This document shows positions 51,101 to 59,276 of a stretch of 64,000 nucleotides of DNA, one piece after another. The position numbers were made by a program, and so were the translations under genes. The DNA lies in contig JAWLBY010000003.1 in NCBI GenBank assembly GCA_041687455.1, forward strand, positions 124,001-188,000. The letters run 5' to 3'. The notes beneath the pieces are model-generated. The model was not told the origin of the DNA. It saw only the letters and a list, made by a program, of their open reading frames with translations, and made no database searches. How positions within the stretch are numbered: position 1 is the first letter of the stretch; every line of letters begins with the position of its first letter. The stretch comes from JAWLBY01 sp041687455 (GTDB lineage Bacteria; Pseudomonadota; Gammaproteobacteria; Xanthomonadales; Xanthomonadaceae).

Positions 51101-51680
51101 CGAGCAGGCGCAGCGCAAGGAATACCTCGACAACCAGCATGTCGACCTGAGTTCGGCGCTGGAAACGCTGGAGGACGCGATCCGCAAGATCGACCGCGAG
51201 ACCCGCGGCCGCTTCAAGGACACCTTCGATCGCGTCAACAGCGGCATCCAGGAGTTGTATCCGCGGCTGTTCGGCGGCGGCCACGCCTATCTCGAGCTGA
51301 CCGGCGACGACCTGCTCGACACCGGCGTCGCGATCATGGCGCGCCCGCCCGGCAAGCGGGTGTCGAACATCTCGCTGCTGTCCGGCGGCGAGAAGGCGCT
51401 GACCGCGGTCGCGCTGGTGTTCTCGATCTTCCGGCTGAACCCGGCACCGTTCTGTCTGCTCGACGAGGTTGACGCCCCGCTCGACGAGGCCAATGTCGGC
51501 CGCTTCTGCAACATGGTCGCCGAGATGAGCGAAAAGGTGCAGTTCCTGTTCGTTACCCACAACAAGGCGACGATGGAAGCGGCACGCCAGCTCGCCGGCG
51601 TCACCATGCGCGAGCCCGGCGTCAGCCGGCTGGTCTCGGTCGACCTCGCGGAAGCCACGCGGCTGGCCGGCGCGGCATAA
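48183..51680 (+). CDS. smc: Chromosome segregation ATPase SMC
   Basis: 1165 residues, the normal length. The N-terminal head has [20 protein letters not shown] and Walker A [20 protein letters not shown]. Coiled coils (about 170-500 and 650-1000) flank a hinge near 505-640 that is shorter than average ([20 protein letters not shown] to GPGWWRLIR). The C-terminal head has the signature [18 protein letters not shown] and Walker B [17 protein letters not shown]. Together with ScpA and ScpB, encoded 3.5-9 kb upstream on the opposite strand, it forms condensin. The zipA gene follows after 23 bp, the usual gammaproteobacterial order. Confidence 0.97.
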   Translation: [1165 protein letters not shown]

Positions 51681-51703
51681 TCGTTCCGACTTCGAACCCA
51701 CGA

Positions 51704-52441
51704 GTGCGAACCGTGACCTGGGATCCCACCATTGCGCTGATTGTCGCCGCTGTCGGCCTGGTCGTCCTCGGCCTGGTGTTCCTGTTCGGCCAGCCGCGCA
51801 GGGCGGGGCAGGGGCGGCGGCTGTTCTCCGGAGGTCGTCGCGAGCCGCAGCTCGACGAGACTGGCGAGCCGACCGCCGATCACGACGCGATCGTCCGCGA
51901 GCTGGAACGCCTCGACCGCACGATGCGCGGGCCGGCCGATGCCGACACCGCCGACGATGGCGGCCCGGCGCCGCCGGAAAACGACGCCCCGCCCGATTTC
52001 GACAAGATCGTCTCGCTGCATGTCGCGGCGCGCGAAGGGGCGATGATCCGCGGCTGCGATCTGGTGGTCGCCGCCGAAAAGGCCGGCTTGCGGTTCGGTG
52101 CGATGAGCATCTTCCACCGGATGGTCGACGGCCGGCCGGAGCAGGGAGCGATCTTCTCGGTTGCCAACATGGTCAAGCCGGGCACCTTTGATCTCAGCGC
52201 GCTCGAGCAGCTTGCAACGCCCGGCCTCAGTTTCTTCATGACCCTGCCGGGACCGCTGTCCGGCCTCGATGCCTGGGACACCATGCTGCCGACCGCACAG
52301 CGAATGGCCGAACTGCTCGATGCGATCGTGCTCGACGAGCAGCGCAACGCGCTCGGCCGGCAGCGGATCGCCCACATCCGCGAAGACCTCCGGCGTTACG
52401 ATCGCAAGCGCGAAGGCGAAGTGGTCGGAGCACGCTGGTAG
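51704..52441 (+). CDS. zipA: Cell division protein ZipA
   Basis: 245 residues from the GTG at 51704; an in-frame GTG three codons later is the alternative. An N-terminal membrane anchor (IALIVAAVGLVVLGLVFLFG) is followed by a short basic and acidic linker with PPENDAPPDFDKIVSLHVAA. The ZipA C-terminal FtsZ-binding domain begins there, with MIRGCDLVVAAEKAGLRFGA, MSIFHRMVDG, IFSVANMVKPGTFDLSALEQ, GLSFFMTLPGP and AFDTMLPTAQRMAE-like wording (here AWDTMLPTAQRMAE). ZipA tethers FtsZ to the membrane at the division site. The linker is much shorter than in E. coli. It is co-directional with smc; ligA, often next, is not present here. Confidence 0.92.
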   Translation: MRTVTWDPTIALIVAAVGLVVLGLVFLFGQPRRAGQGRRLFSGGRREPQLDETGEPTADHDAIVRELERLDRTMRGPADADTADDGGPAPPENDAPPDFDKIVSLHVAAREGAMIRGCDLVVAAEKAGLRFGAMSIFHRMVDGRPEQGAIFSVANMVKPGTFDLSALEQLATPGLSFFMTLPGPLSGLDAWDTMLPTAQRMAELLDAIVLDEQRNALGRQRIAHIREDLRRYDRKREGEVVGARW

Positions 52442-52451
52442 CGCGAGCAGC

Positions 52452-53195
52452 GTGTTCCGCGCCCTGCTTGCGCTGTTCCTGCTGGCGGCCGCCGATGCGT
52501 CGGCCGGCGCCCCGTTGCGGGTCGCAGTCAGCGAGCTCAACGGCCCGCCGTTCGTGCTGTACGACGCGCAGCGGCAGTTCGTCGGCGGCCTCGCGCGCGA
52601 CATGGTCGACGCGCTGGCAACCACGCTCGGACGCCAGCCCGTTTACCTGAATACGCCCCGCGGCCGGATCGAGCCCGCTCTGCGATCGGGCGAACTCGAT
52701 GCCGCCTGCTTCCTCGCGCCGGACTGGGTCGCCGAGCCGGCGGCATTGCAGTGGTCGCCGGTACTGCTGCGGATCCGGCAGGTCATCGTCAGCAACGAGC
52801 GGGTCGGCCCGGTCATGTCGGCCGACGACCTGCGCGGACGTCGCATCGGAACGCTGCTGAACTATCGATATCCCGAGCTGCAGGCGCTGTTCGACAGCGG
52901 TGCGGCGACCCGCGTCGACGCGCCATCGGTGGGCGCGAACCTGGTCAAGTTGCGCAGCCTGCGGATCGATGCCGTGCTCGACGTCGACCTCGCCGTGCGC
53001 TACGCGATTGCGACGGCCGGTTGGGCCGACGAACTGCATGTGTCGCCGCTGTGGACTGACGACAATCCCGTGCATTGCGCGTTTTCCGCGGCATTCGCCA
53101 CCGAACACCCGGATTGGCGCGACGCATTGCAGCGGATGGTCGATGACGGCCGCATCGACCGCTGGATCGCCAACTACGTCGGCAACAGGTACTGA
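52452..53195 (+). CDS. Periplasmic amino-acid-type solute-binding protein
   Basis: 247 residues from the GTG at 52452, which starts directly with a signal peptide (VFRALLALFLLAAADASAG), 10 bp after zipA. It has the SBP family 3 pattern: LRVAVSELNGPPFVLYDAQR, FVGGLARDMVDALATTLGRQ, IEPALRSGELDAACFLAPDW, DLRGRRIGTLLNYRYPELQA, LVKLRSLRIDAVLDVDLAVR and MVDDGRIDRWIANYVGNRY. Membrane and ATPase components of an ABC transporter are absent, so it may be an orphan receptor or part of a signalling role. The ligand cannot be told from the sequence. It replaces ligA at the usual place after zipA. Confidence 0.78.
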   Translation: MFRALLALFLLAAADASAGAPLRVAVSELNGPPFVLYDAQRQFVGGLARDMVDALATTLGRQPVYLNTPRGRIEPALRSGELDAACFLAPDWVAEPAALQWSPVLLRIRQVIVSNERVGPVMSADDLRGRRIGTLLNYRYPELQALFDSGAATRVDAPSVGANLVKLRSLRIDAVLDVDLAVRYAIATAGWADELHVSPLWTDDNPVHCAFSAAFATEHPDWRDALQRMVDDGRIDRWIANYVGNRY

Positions 53196-53211
53196 TCCGC
53201 GATCGCTGTCG

Positions 53212-54432
53212 TCAGATCGTTCCCATCAGCACGTAGGCCACCGACAGGCCGATACCGCCGAAGGCCATGCCGAGCACCATGCTGATCCAGGCCTGGCGGC
53301 GCTCGTCACGCCGCGCGAGCCGCGCGGCGACCGGGTTGCGGGTCGCCTCGAGCGCGTGCCGGCGCGACAGTATCCGCGGCATCCACCACAGATTCATTGC
53401 GCCGACGCTGCCCAGCAATGCGATGAACGACAGGGTCGGCAGCACGATCGAGTGCTCGCCGTGCAGCGTGATCGCCATCGCGACCGTGAACAGCACGACG
53501 AAGCCGATGCCAACCAGTGCGTAGCGCGCCAGCGCGCGCTTTTCTTCGGCATCGATCGCGGTGATCCAGTAGCGCCGCACGCCGAACAGGATGCCGGCGA
53601 TGCCGGCGACCAGCGCGAACACCAGCCCACCGGCTGCACCGAGGAACAGTTTCGACATGCCCTTGCCGGCGCCGCCGGCACCGATCGCGACCTTGCCCAG
53701 CCCCTTGCCGGCCGCGCCGGCGCCGAGCAGCAGCTTGCTCAGCCCCTTGCTGGCCGCCGCACTGCCGGCCGCGAAACCGGCCGCTGCCGCGCTCGGGCTG
53801 ACGGTCAGCCCGGCGACCACCAACGCGGTGAACGCTGCGGTCGGGGCCGTGCTGAGGGCAAACTCGCCGAGCCGCGTCAGCAGGTCGGCACGCAGGCTGT
53901 CGCGAGCCCGCTGCAGTCGCTTGCGGATCGCTGCGTCGCGCATGCCGAGCAGATCGGCGACCTGCTTCGAGGACTGCCCCTCGCGGTAATAGATCAGCAG
54001 GATTTCGCGGGTTTCCTCCGGCAACTCGTCGATCAGCTCGGCGACGACCTCTTCCTCGTGCTGTCGCGACAGCCGGTCCGGCACGTCCGGCGACGGGTCG
54101 GCCACGACGGCGAGGATGTCGTCCATGTCGCCGTCGTAGCGCTTCTCGGTAGCCCGCCGGCGCAGGTGGTCGCGCGCCAGGTTGCGGGTGATCTGCCGCA
54201 GCCACGGCAGGAACGACGACGCATTGCGCAGCCGCTTCAGATTCGACCAGGCGCTCAGGAACGCTTCCTGCGCGATGTCCTCGCTGGTCTGGATGTCGCG
54301 CACGATCGACAGGGCGATCGCGGTGATGCCGCCCTGGCAGCCGGCGACGATCTCACTGAACGCCTGCTGGTCGCCGGCCTGTGCCGCCGGCAGATGAAGT
54401 TCGATCAGGCTGAGCAGGGCGTCGGTCTTCAT
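53212..54432 (-). CDS. ECF sigma factor fused to a C-terminal membrane domain
   Basis: 406 residues. Residues 15-190 are a complete group 4 sigma factor: region 2 with QTSEDIAQEAFLSAWSNLKR and FLPWLRQITRNLARDHLRRR, region 4 with LPEETREILLIYYREGQSSK and VADLLGMRDAAIRKRLQRAR. After a linker there is a Gly/Ala-rich region (about 215-275) with three imperfect repeats around KGLSKLLLGAGA, KGLGKVAIGAGG and KGMSKLFLGAAG. Four hydrophobic segments run to the C-terminus (AGGLVFALVAGIAGILFG, ALVGIGFVVLFTVAMAITL, LPTLSFIALLGSVGAMNLWW, SMVLGMAFGGIGLSVAYVLM). No anti-sigma gene is adjacent. The membrane part may take its place; this is inference. Confidence 0.82.
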   Translation of the reverse strand: MKTDALLSLIELHLPAAQAGDQQAFSEIVAGCQGGITAIALSIVRDIQTSEDIAQEAFLSAWSNLKRLRNASSFLPWLRQITRNLARDHLRRRATEKRYDGDMDDILAVVADPSPDVPDRLSRQHEEEVVAELIDELPEETREILLIYYREGQSSKQVADLLGMRDAAIRKRLQRARDSLRADLLTRLGEFALSTAPTAAFTALVVAGLTVSPSAAAAGFAAGSAAASKGLSKLLLGAGAAGKGLGKVAIGAGGAGKGMSKLFLGAAGGLVFALVAGIAGILFGVRRYWITAIDAEEKRALARYALVGIGFVVLFTVAMAITLHGEHSIVLPTLSFIALLGSVGAMNLWWMPRILSRRHALEATRNPVAARLARRDERRQAWISMVLGMAFGGIGLSVAYVLMGTI

Positions 54433-55155
54433 GGCTTCAAGGATACAGGGGCTTGCGGCCCTGACGAAGCCGGCCGCCGAGTGTGACGTCGAAGCGGCCG
54501 CCGCCGATGGCGGACCGCGATGCAGCCAGTGTGGAGGCGCTGCAGCCGCCGGCCGAGCGACAGTGTTCAGCCCGCTTCAGGCCCGCGACCGTCATCGCCG
54601 CCAGCCAGCGAACCCAACGCTTGCGCCACACGATCGTGCCTCGCCAGCACGCATGGACGCGGCCTGGCACGTTCGTCTCAACCGAAGCTCAGGGCGCGCA
54701 GCGGTAGCGGCCAGTCCGGAACCTGCAACGTGACGCCGACGGTAGGTCGAGTCCGCATGTGCTGCCGCTCGCGGCGAATTCGGAACAGGCCTCAGGTCGT
54801 GCAGGTTCGTCAGGTGCCCGATGCGTTCGCATCGTTCGGCGTGACTGCGGCCCGGACCGACGGCTTCGCGGCTGCGGCCAGCGACGGCTCGTTCCGGCGT
54901 GTTTACACTGCGTTTGAACTCGGCCTGCGCGCGAGTCCTATAGTGCGGACGGGTGGATGCAATGGATCCGTCACAAGCAAGCGTGCTCGATGGCCGCGCG
55001 GATTGCCGACGCCGCGCATGTGCACTGCGTGTGCACATGGGCCGGGGCGACCGCGGTGTGCGCGCGCTGACGACGCGTCGATCCGGCGCGCGTCCGCAGC
55101 GTCCGGGTCATCGCCGCGGTTCGGCCGTGGGCACTTGCCCGGTCGCGTGGCGTCG
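54433..55155. other. 723-bp divergent region without a convincing gene
   Basis: This lies between the fused sigma factor (minus) and the ACP-FAAL-PlsC gene (plus). Several frames are open because of GC content but are Arg/Pro/Ser-rich with no domain-like pattern, ribosome binding site or signal peptide. A possible promoter for the plus-strand gene is TTGAAC (54914-54919) with TATAGT (54939-54944), but the 19-base spacer is long. I see no repeat and no strong hairpin. Confidence 0.4.
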
Positions 55156-57987
55156 ATGGTGAGCAGCCATCCCCAGCCGTCGACCACGCAGGTCGTCATC
55201 GGCGAAATTGCCGGCTTGCTCGTCGAACTGCATCCTGGCAAGGCAACGCCGGCGATCGCTGCGGACTCCCGCCTCGACCAGGCGCTCGGCTTCGACAGCC
55301 TCGGCAGGATGGAGCTGTTGTCCCGCCTCGAGCGGCGCTTCGATCGCCGGATTCCCGACGAGATCGGGCTGACCGCGCGCACACCGGCCGACCTCGTTCG
55401 CGCATTGGCCGATGCCGTTCCGCGCGCTCCGACCACCGCGGCAGCGCCGGTGAGCACGCAGCCCGCGGTTGCACTGGATCTGCCGACGACAGCGACGTCG
55501 ATGCTCGACGTACTGCATTGGCACGCGTCGCGCCGTCCGCACCAGGTCCATGTTCATTTCGACAGCGGTGACGGTGACGCCGTGCCGATGTCGTTCGGGG
55601 AACTGCTCGGCAAGGCTGCGATCGTGGCCGAGAGCCTGCGCTCGCAACGGGTGCAGACCGGCGACCGCGTCGCCTTGATGCTGCCGACGCATCCTGACCT
55701 GCTGATCGGGTTCTTCGGGGTGTTGTACGCCGGCGCGGTGCCAGTGCCGTTGTATCCACCGCTGCGCGCCGACGACGTGGCCGATTACTGGCGCCGACAG
55801 GCCGGCATTCTCGACAACTGCGGTGCCAGGCACCTGATCGCGGATCCGCTGCTGCATGCTCGACGGAGGCTGCTGCGAGCGATTGCCGGCGGTGTCGAAC
55901 GCATTCACACCGTGTCGGCACTGCTGCAGGCGACAACCGCGGCGCCGTTGCCTGCGTTGTCGACCGATGCACTGGCGCTGCTGCAGTACACCTCGGGCAG
56001 CACGGCCGATCCGAAAGGCGTCTGCGTCAGTCACGCCAACATCCTCGCCAATCTGCGTGCGATGGGCGAGGTCATCGGCATCGAGGCCGACGATGTGTTC
56101 GTCAGTTGGCTGCCGCTTTACCACGACATGGGGCTGATCGGAGCCTGGCTCGGCAGCCTGTATTTCGGCATTCCGCTGGTGCTGATGCCGCCACAGCGAT
56201 TTCTGCTGCGGCCGGAGCGCTGGCTGCAGGCGATCGATCGCTACCAGGGTACGTTGACAGCGGCGCCGAACTTCGCGTTGCAACTGTGCAACCACCGTAT
56301 CGGTGAGGACCTGCTTGCCGGCGTGTCGCTCGACAGTCTGCGACTGTGTTTCTGCGGTGCCGAACCGGTTGTTCCGGAAACGCTGCAACGCTTCGCGAAC
56401 CGATTCGCCGTTGCCGGGTTCCGGCCCGAAGCCATGATGCCGGTCTACGGGCTGGCAGAGAGCACGCTGGGCGTCAGTTTTGCACCGCCCGGTCGCGGTC
56501 CGCGTGAACTCCAGCTCGATCGCGATCGCTTCCTGCGCGACGGACGCGTCGCGCCACCGTCATTCGGGCGGCCGACGACGACGCTGGTGTCCTGCGGCCT
56601 GCCGCTACCGGGGCACCAGTTGCGGATCGCCGACGACGCCGGGCACGAGATGCCGGATGACCAGCAGGGCCGGATCGAGTTCCGCGGCCCGTCGGCCTGC
56701 CGCGGGTACTTTCGCAATCCGGACGCGAACAGGCGGCTGGTCCGCGACGGCTGGCATGACACGGGCGATCTCGGCTTCATTCACGACGGCGAGCTGTACA
56801 TCAGCGGCCGCGTCAAGGACATCATCATTCGCGCCGGGCGCAACCTGCATCCGCAGGCGCTCGAGCAGGCAGTTGGCGACGTGCCCGGTGTGCGTCGCGG
56901 TCGCATCGCGGTGTTCGGCAGCGGTGATGCGAGCGCCGGCACCGAACGGTTGATCGTCGTCGCCGAGACCCGCCTCGATGACGCATCCGCCTGCGCAGCG
57001 CTTCGTGAGCGGATTCAACAAGTCGTCATCGCCGTGGCCGGCGACCCTGCCGACGATGTCGTGCTGGCCGCCCCGGGATCGGTGCTGAAAACCTCGTCAG
57101 GCAAGCTGCGTCGAGCCGCTTGCCGCGATGCCTATGAGCGCGGTCGCCAGCAGATTGGCCGGCGGACCCGCACGACGGCAAATGTCCGTGCGTTCGTCAT
57201 CCTTGTTGGCCGCGGGCTGCGCGCGCGGCTGCGTGTCCGGGGCCGGATGTTGCGCGCGCTGGCGTTCGCCGGCTACGCATGGCTGTTGTTCGGATTGCTC
57301 GCCGTCGTGGCGACGGTCGCCATCGCCGCGCTGCCGCGGCTCGACTGGCGGTGGCGGGCCGGGCGCGGTCTGCTCGGTGTGCTGCGGGCCGCAACCGCGA
57401 CCCCGATCGCCGTCACCCTGGACGCACCGCTGCCGCCATCGCCATGCGTGTTCGTCGCCAACCATTCGAGCTACCTCGATGCCTTGCTCGTCGCCCATGT
57501 GCTGCCGCGCCCGGTGGGATTCATAGCCAAGGCGGAACTCGGAGAGCGGCGCTGGCTGCGCTGGTTGCTGGTGCGGATGGGGGCGCTGTTCGTCGATCGA
57601 TTCGACCCGTTGCGCAGCATGGACGCAGTGGCCGTTGCGCGTACGCATGCCGGTGACGTGCTGTTCTTCCCAGAGGGCACGTTCGATCGTGCGCCGGGCT
57701 TGTTGCCGTTTCATCTCGGTGCGTTTGCGACCGCCGCGCACGCCGGTCGGCCACTGGTGCCGATTGCGCTGCGTGGCACGCGATCGATGCTCCGCGAGTG
57801 GTTTCCGCGGCGCGGCGCGTTGCAGGTCGATATCGGAGCGGGCCTGACGCCGCCTGCCGACGCCGATCCGTGGACCGCTACGCTGTCCCTCGCCAGCGCC
57901 GCGCGCGCGTTCCTGCTCGAGCGGACCGGCGAGCCGGAAGTGGGCGCAGGACCAGTCCTGCCGATGCCACCGGGGAGCGAGCACTAG
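55156..57987 (+). CDS. ACP - fatty-acyl-AMP ligase - PlsC acyltransferase fusion protein
   Basis: 943 residues from the ATG at 55156; in-frame GTG codons at 55147 and 55159 are alternatives. Residues 10-85 are an acyl carrier domain, with the phosphopantetheine serine in GFDSLGRMELL (about residue 48). Residues 115-665 are a fatty-acyl-AMP ligase: ALLQYTSGSTADPKGVCVSH, SWLPLYHDMGLIGAWLGSLY, PVYGLAESTLGVSF, HDTGDLGFIHDGELYISGRV, KDIIIRAGRNLHPQALEQ and a final SSGKLRR. A membrane segment (about 698-726) precedes a PlsC acyltransferase with the HX4D motif NHSSYLD (about 769) and FFPEGTF (about 837). It could activate a fatty acid, load it on its own carrier and transfer it to a lipid acceptor at the inner membrane. 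Confidence 0.88.
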   Translation: MVSSHPQPSTTQVVIGEIAGLLVELHPGKATPAIAADSRLDQALGFDSLGRMELLSRLERRFDRRIPDEIGLTARTPADLVRALADAVPRAPTTAAAPVSTQPAVALDLPTTATSMLDVLHWHASRRPHQVHVHFDSGDGDAVPMSFGELLGKAAIVAESLRSQRVQTGDRVALMLPTHPDLLIGFFGVLYAGAVPVPLYPPLRADDVADYWRRQAGILDNCGARHLIADPLLHARRRLLRAIAGGVERIHTVSALLQATTAAPLPALSTDALALLQYTSGSTADPKGVCVSHANILANLRAMGEVIGIEADDVFVSWLPLYHDMGLIGAWLGSLYFGIPLVLMPPQRFLLRPERWLQAIDRYQGTLTAAPNFALQLCNHRIGEDLLAGVSLDSLRLCFCGAEPVVPETLQRFANRFAVAGFRPEAMMPVYGLAESTLGVSFAPPGRGPRELQLDRDRFLRDGRVAPPSFGRPTTTLVSCGLPLPGHQLRIADDAGHEMPDDQQGRIEFRGPSACRGYFRNPDANRRLVRDGWHDTGDLGFIHDGELYISGRVKDIIIRAGRNLHPQALEQAVGDVPGVRRGRIAVFGSGDASAGTERLIVVAETRLDDASACAALRERIQQVVIAVAGDPADDVVLAAPGSVLKTSSGKLRRAACRDAYERGRQQIGRRTRTTANVRAFVILVGRGLRARLRVRGRMLRALAFAGYAWLLFGLLAVVATVAIAALPRLDWRWRAGRGLLGVLRAATATPIAVTLDAPLPPSPCVFVANHSSYLDALLVAHVLPRPVGFIAKAELGERRWLRWLLVRMGALFVDRFDPLRSMDAVAVARTHAGDVLFFPEGTFDRAPGLLPFHLGAFATAAHAGRPLVPIALRGTRSMLREWFPRRGALQVDIGAGLTPPADADPWTATLSLASAARAFLLERTGEPEVGAGPVLPMPPGSEH

Positions 57988-58148
57988 ACAACCATTGGCC
58001 AACCGTCTCGCCGCCGCTGTCTCGTTCCCGTTCAACCTGTCCGGCAGCCCGGGGTCGGGTTCGACGATCTGCGTGCCGTTCGACACCCGTCCGGGGCAGC
58101 GCCAGTCGAAGAACGGCGCTGCGACTGCAGCGATATCCCGATGCGCAA

Positions 58149-58316
58149 CTAGTGAGCTGTAACGGACAAATCGAAAGTAGCTCGCTCGGTCTGGCCGCGT
58201 TGTACTTGCTCCTCACTCGACCGATAGCTTCGGCTATCGGCCTCGCTCCGGAGCGGCGTCCACCACGCCCATCCCGTCGCGATCCCACTTCCGCATCATC
58301 CGTTACAGTCCACTAG
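58149..58316. mobile_element. MITE-like element of 168 bp with terminal inverted repeats
   Basis: CTAGTGAGCTGTAACGGA (58149-58166) and TCCGTTACAGTCCACTAG (58299-58316) are inverted copies differing at two positions. Both outer ends are CTAG, which could be a duplicated target or part of the repeat. Inside is a perfect hairpin, CCGATAGCTTCGGCTATCGG (58221-58240). It has no complete gene, so it would need a transposase elsewhere, possibly of the IS5 group, some of which use CTAG targets. Its right end supplies the stop codon of the neighbouring minus-strand gene. The remaining part of the 325-bp gap (57988-58148) shows nothing. Confidence 0.6.
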
Positions 58317-59029
58317 AACCCGATTCGCTGCAGCTCCATCGTTTGAGTATTCCCGCCGTCCAGGACGAGCGTCAGTTCGAGCTTGCCGACGTCGGTCGGC
58401 TGCAGCGAGGCGCTGCCGATCAGCGTCGGCACCGGCTGGTCGTCGACCATTTGCACGCTCATCAATGCGCCCTTGAGTGGGAAGCGCTCGTCTCCGCGAT
58501 CGTCGACGTCCAGCGTCATGATGCGGAAGGTCGCTGCGCCCGCTGCGTCGTACGTGTTCAGGACCACGAAGGCGACGCCATCGGTCGAGTGCTCAATGAA
58601 CACGCCATGCCCCGGGCGGGCCGGGTCCCACCAACTGCCGGTTAGCTCGAGGCGTTCGCCGAACGGTTCGTCGGGCCATAGCGGATCGATCTCGAGTGCC
58701 GAACGGCGCACGGTGAACGCGACCTCGCTGTCACCGTACTCAACGACGTACTCGCCTGCCGGCAGTCGTCCGATCGACACTTCGTTTGGGTACGTCCCCG
58801 GCGGCGGTGTCGCCACGCAGGTAACCGATCCGTCGAGGATTCGGATTCGACCCTGTTCGTGTCGCACCTCGCCGATACGGTTGCAGAAACCCGTGTCGAA
58901 GACGACGGCGATCGGCTCGAATTCGCGCGGATCGGGCGGCACGATGGTCAACTCGGCGGCGGCGACTGTCGGCACGCCGAGTGCGAGGGCCAGCAAAGCG
59001 GTACAGACTGAAATCTTGTTCGTCATCAT
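58313..59029 (-). CDS. Secreted protein, uncharacterised, with Lysobacterales-type GSWWDP module
   Basis: 238 residues from the ATG at 59029 (59026 also possible), with GAGGA just upstream. The signal peptide is ISVCTALLALALGVPTVAAA. The first half is a beta-rich region (IAVVFDTGFCNRIGEVRHEQ and VTCVATPPPGTYPNEVSIGR, two Cys, and VVEYGDSEVAFTVRR). The second half contains LTGSWWDPARPGHGVFIEHS and VAFVVLNTYDAAGAATF. This G-x-W-x-DP-x3-GxG pattern recurs in secreted proteins of this order without a known function. The final codons and the TAG stop (58315-58313) lie at the edge of the MITE-like element. Function unknown. Confidence 0.65.
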   Translation of the reverse strand: MMTNKISVCTALLALALGVPTVAAAELTIVPPDPREFEPIAVVFDTGFCNRIGEVRHEQGRIRILDGSVTCVATPPPGTYPNEVSIGRLPAGEYVVEYGDSEVAFTVRRSALEIDPLWPDEPFGERLELTGSWWDPARPGHGVFIEHSTDGVAFVVLNTYDAAGAATFRIMTLDVDDRGDERFPLKGALMSVQMVDDQPVPTLIGSASLQPTDVGKLELTLVLDGGNTQTMELQRIGF

Positions 59030-59276
59030 TCGAATCCTCGGTCGGAACGGCCCTGTGTCGGGTGGGTAAAACCTGCGGGGGACCATGCCCCAACCCGAGT
59101 TGACGTAAACCTGGGACGAATCGGGTCAAGCCGCCAACGGAAAGCGGGGCCTGCGGCACCTCCCAAGCCTGTGGGCCGCAGCGGCCATCGGCGAGCCCTT
59201 GCTCTCGGGACGAGTGACGGCGTCATCTGTTATCGACTCGCGGTCCAAGCATCGCAGCTCGGTGCCCGGCGACGGC

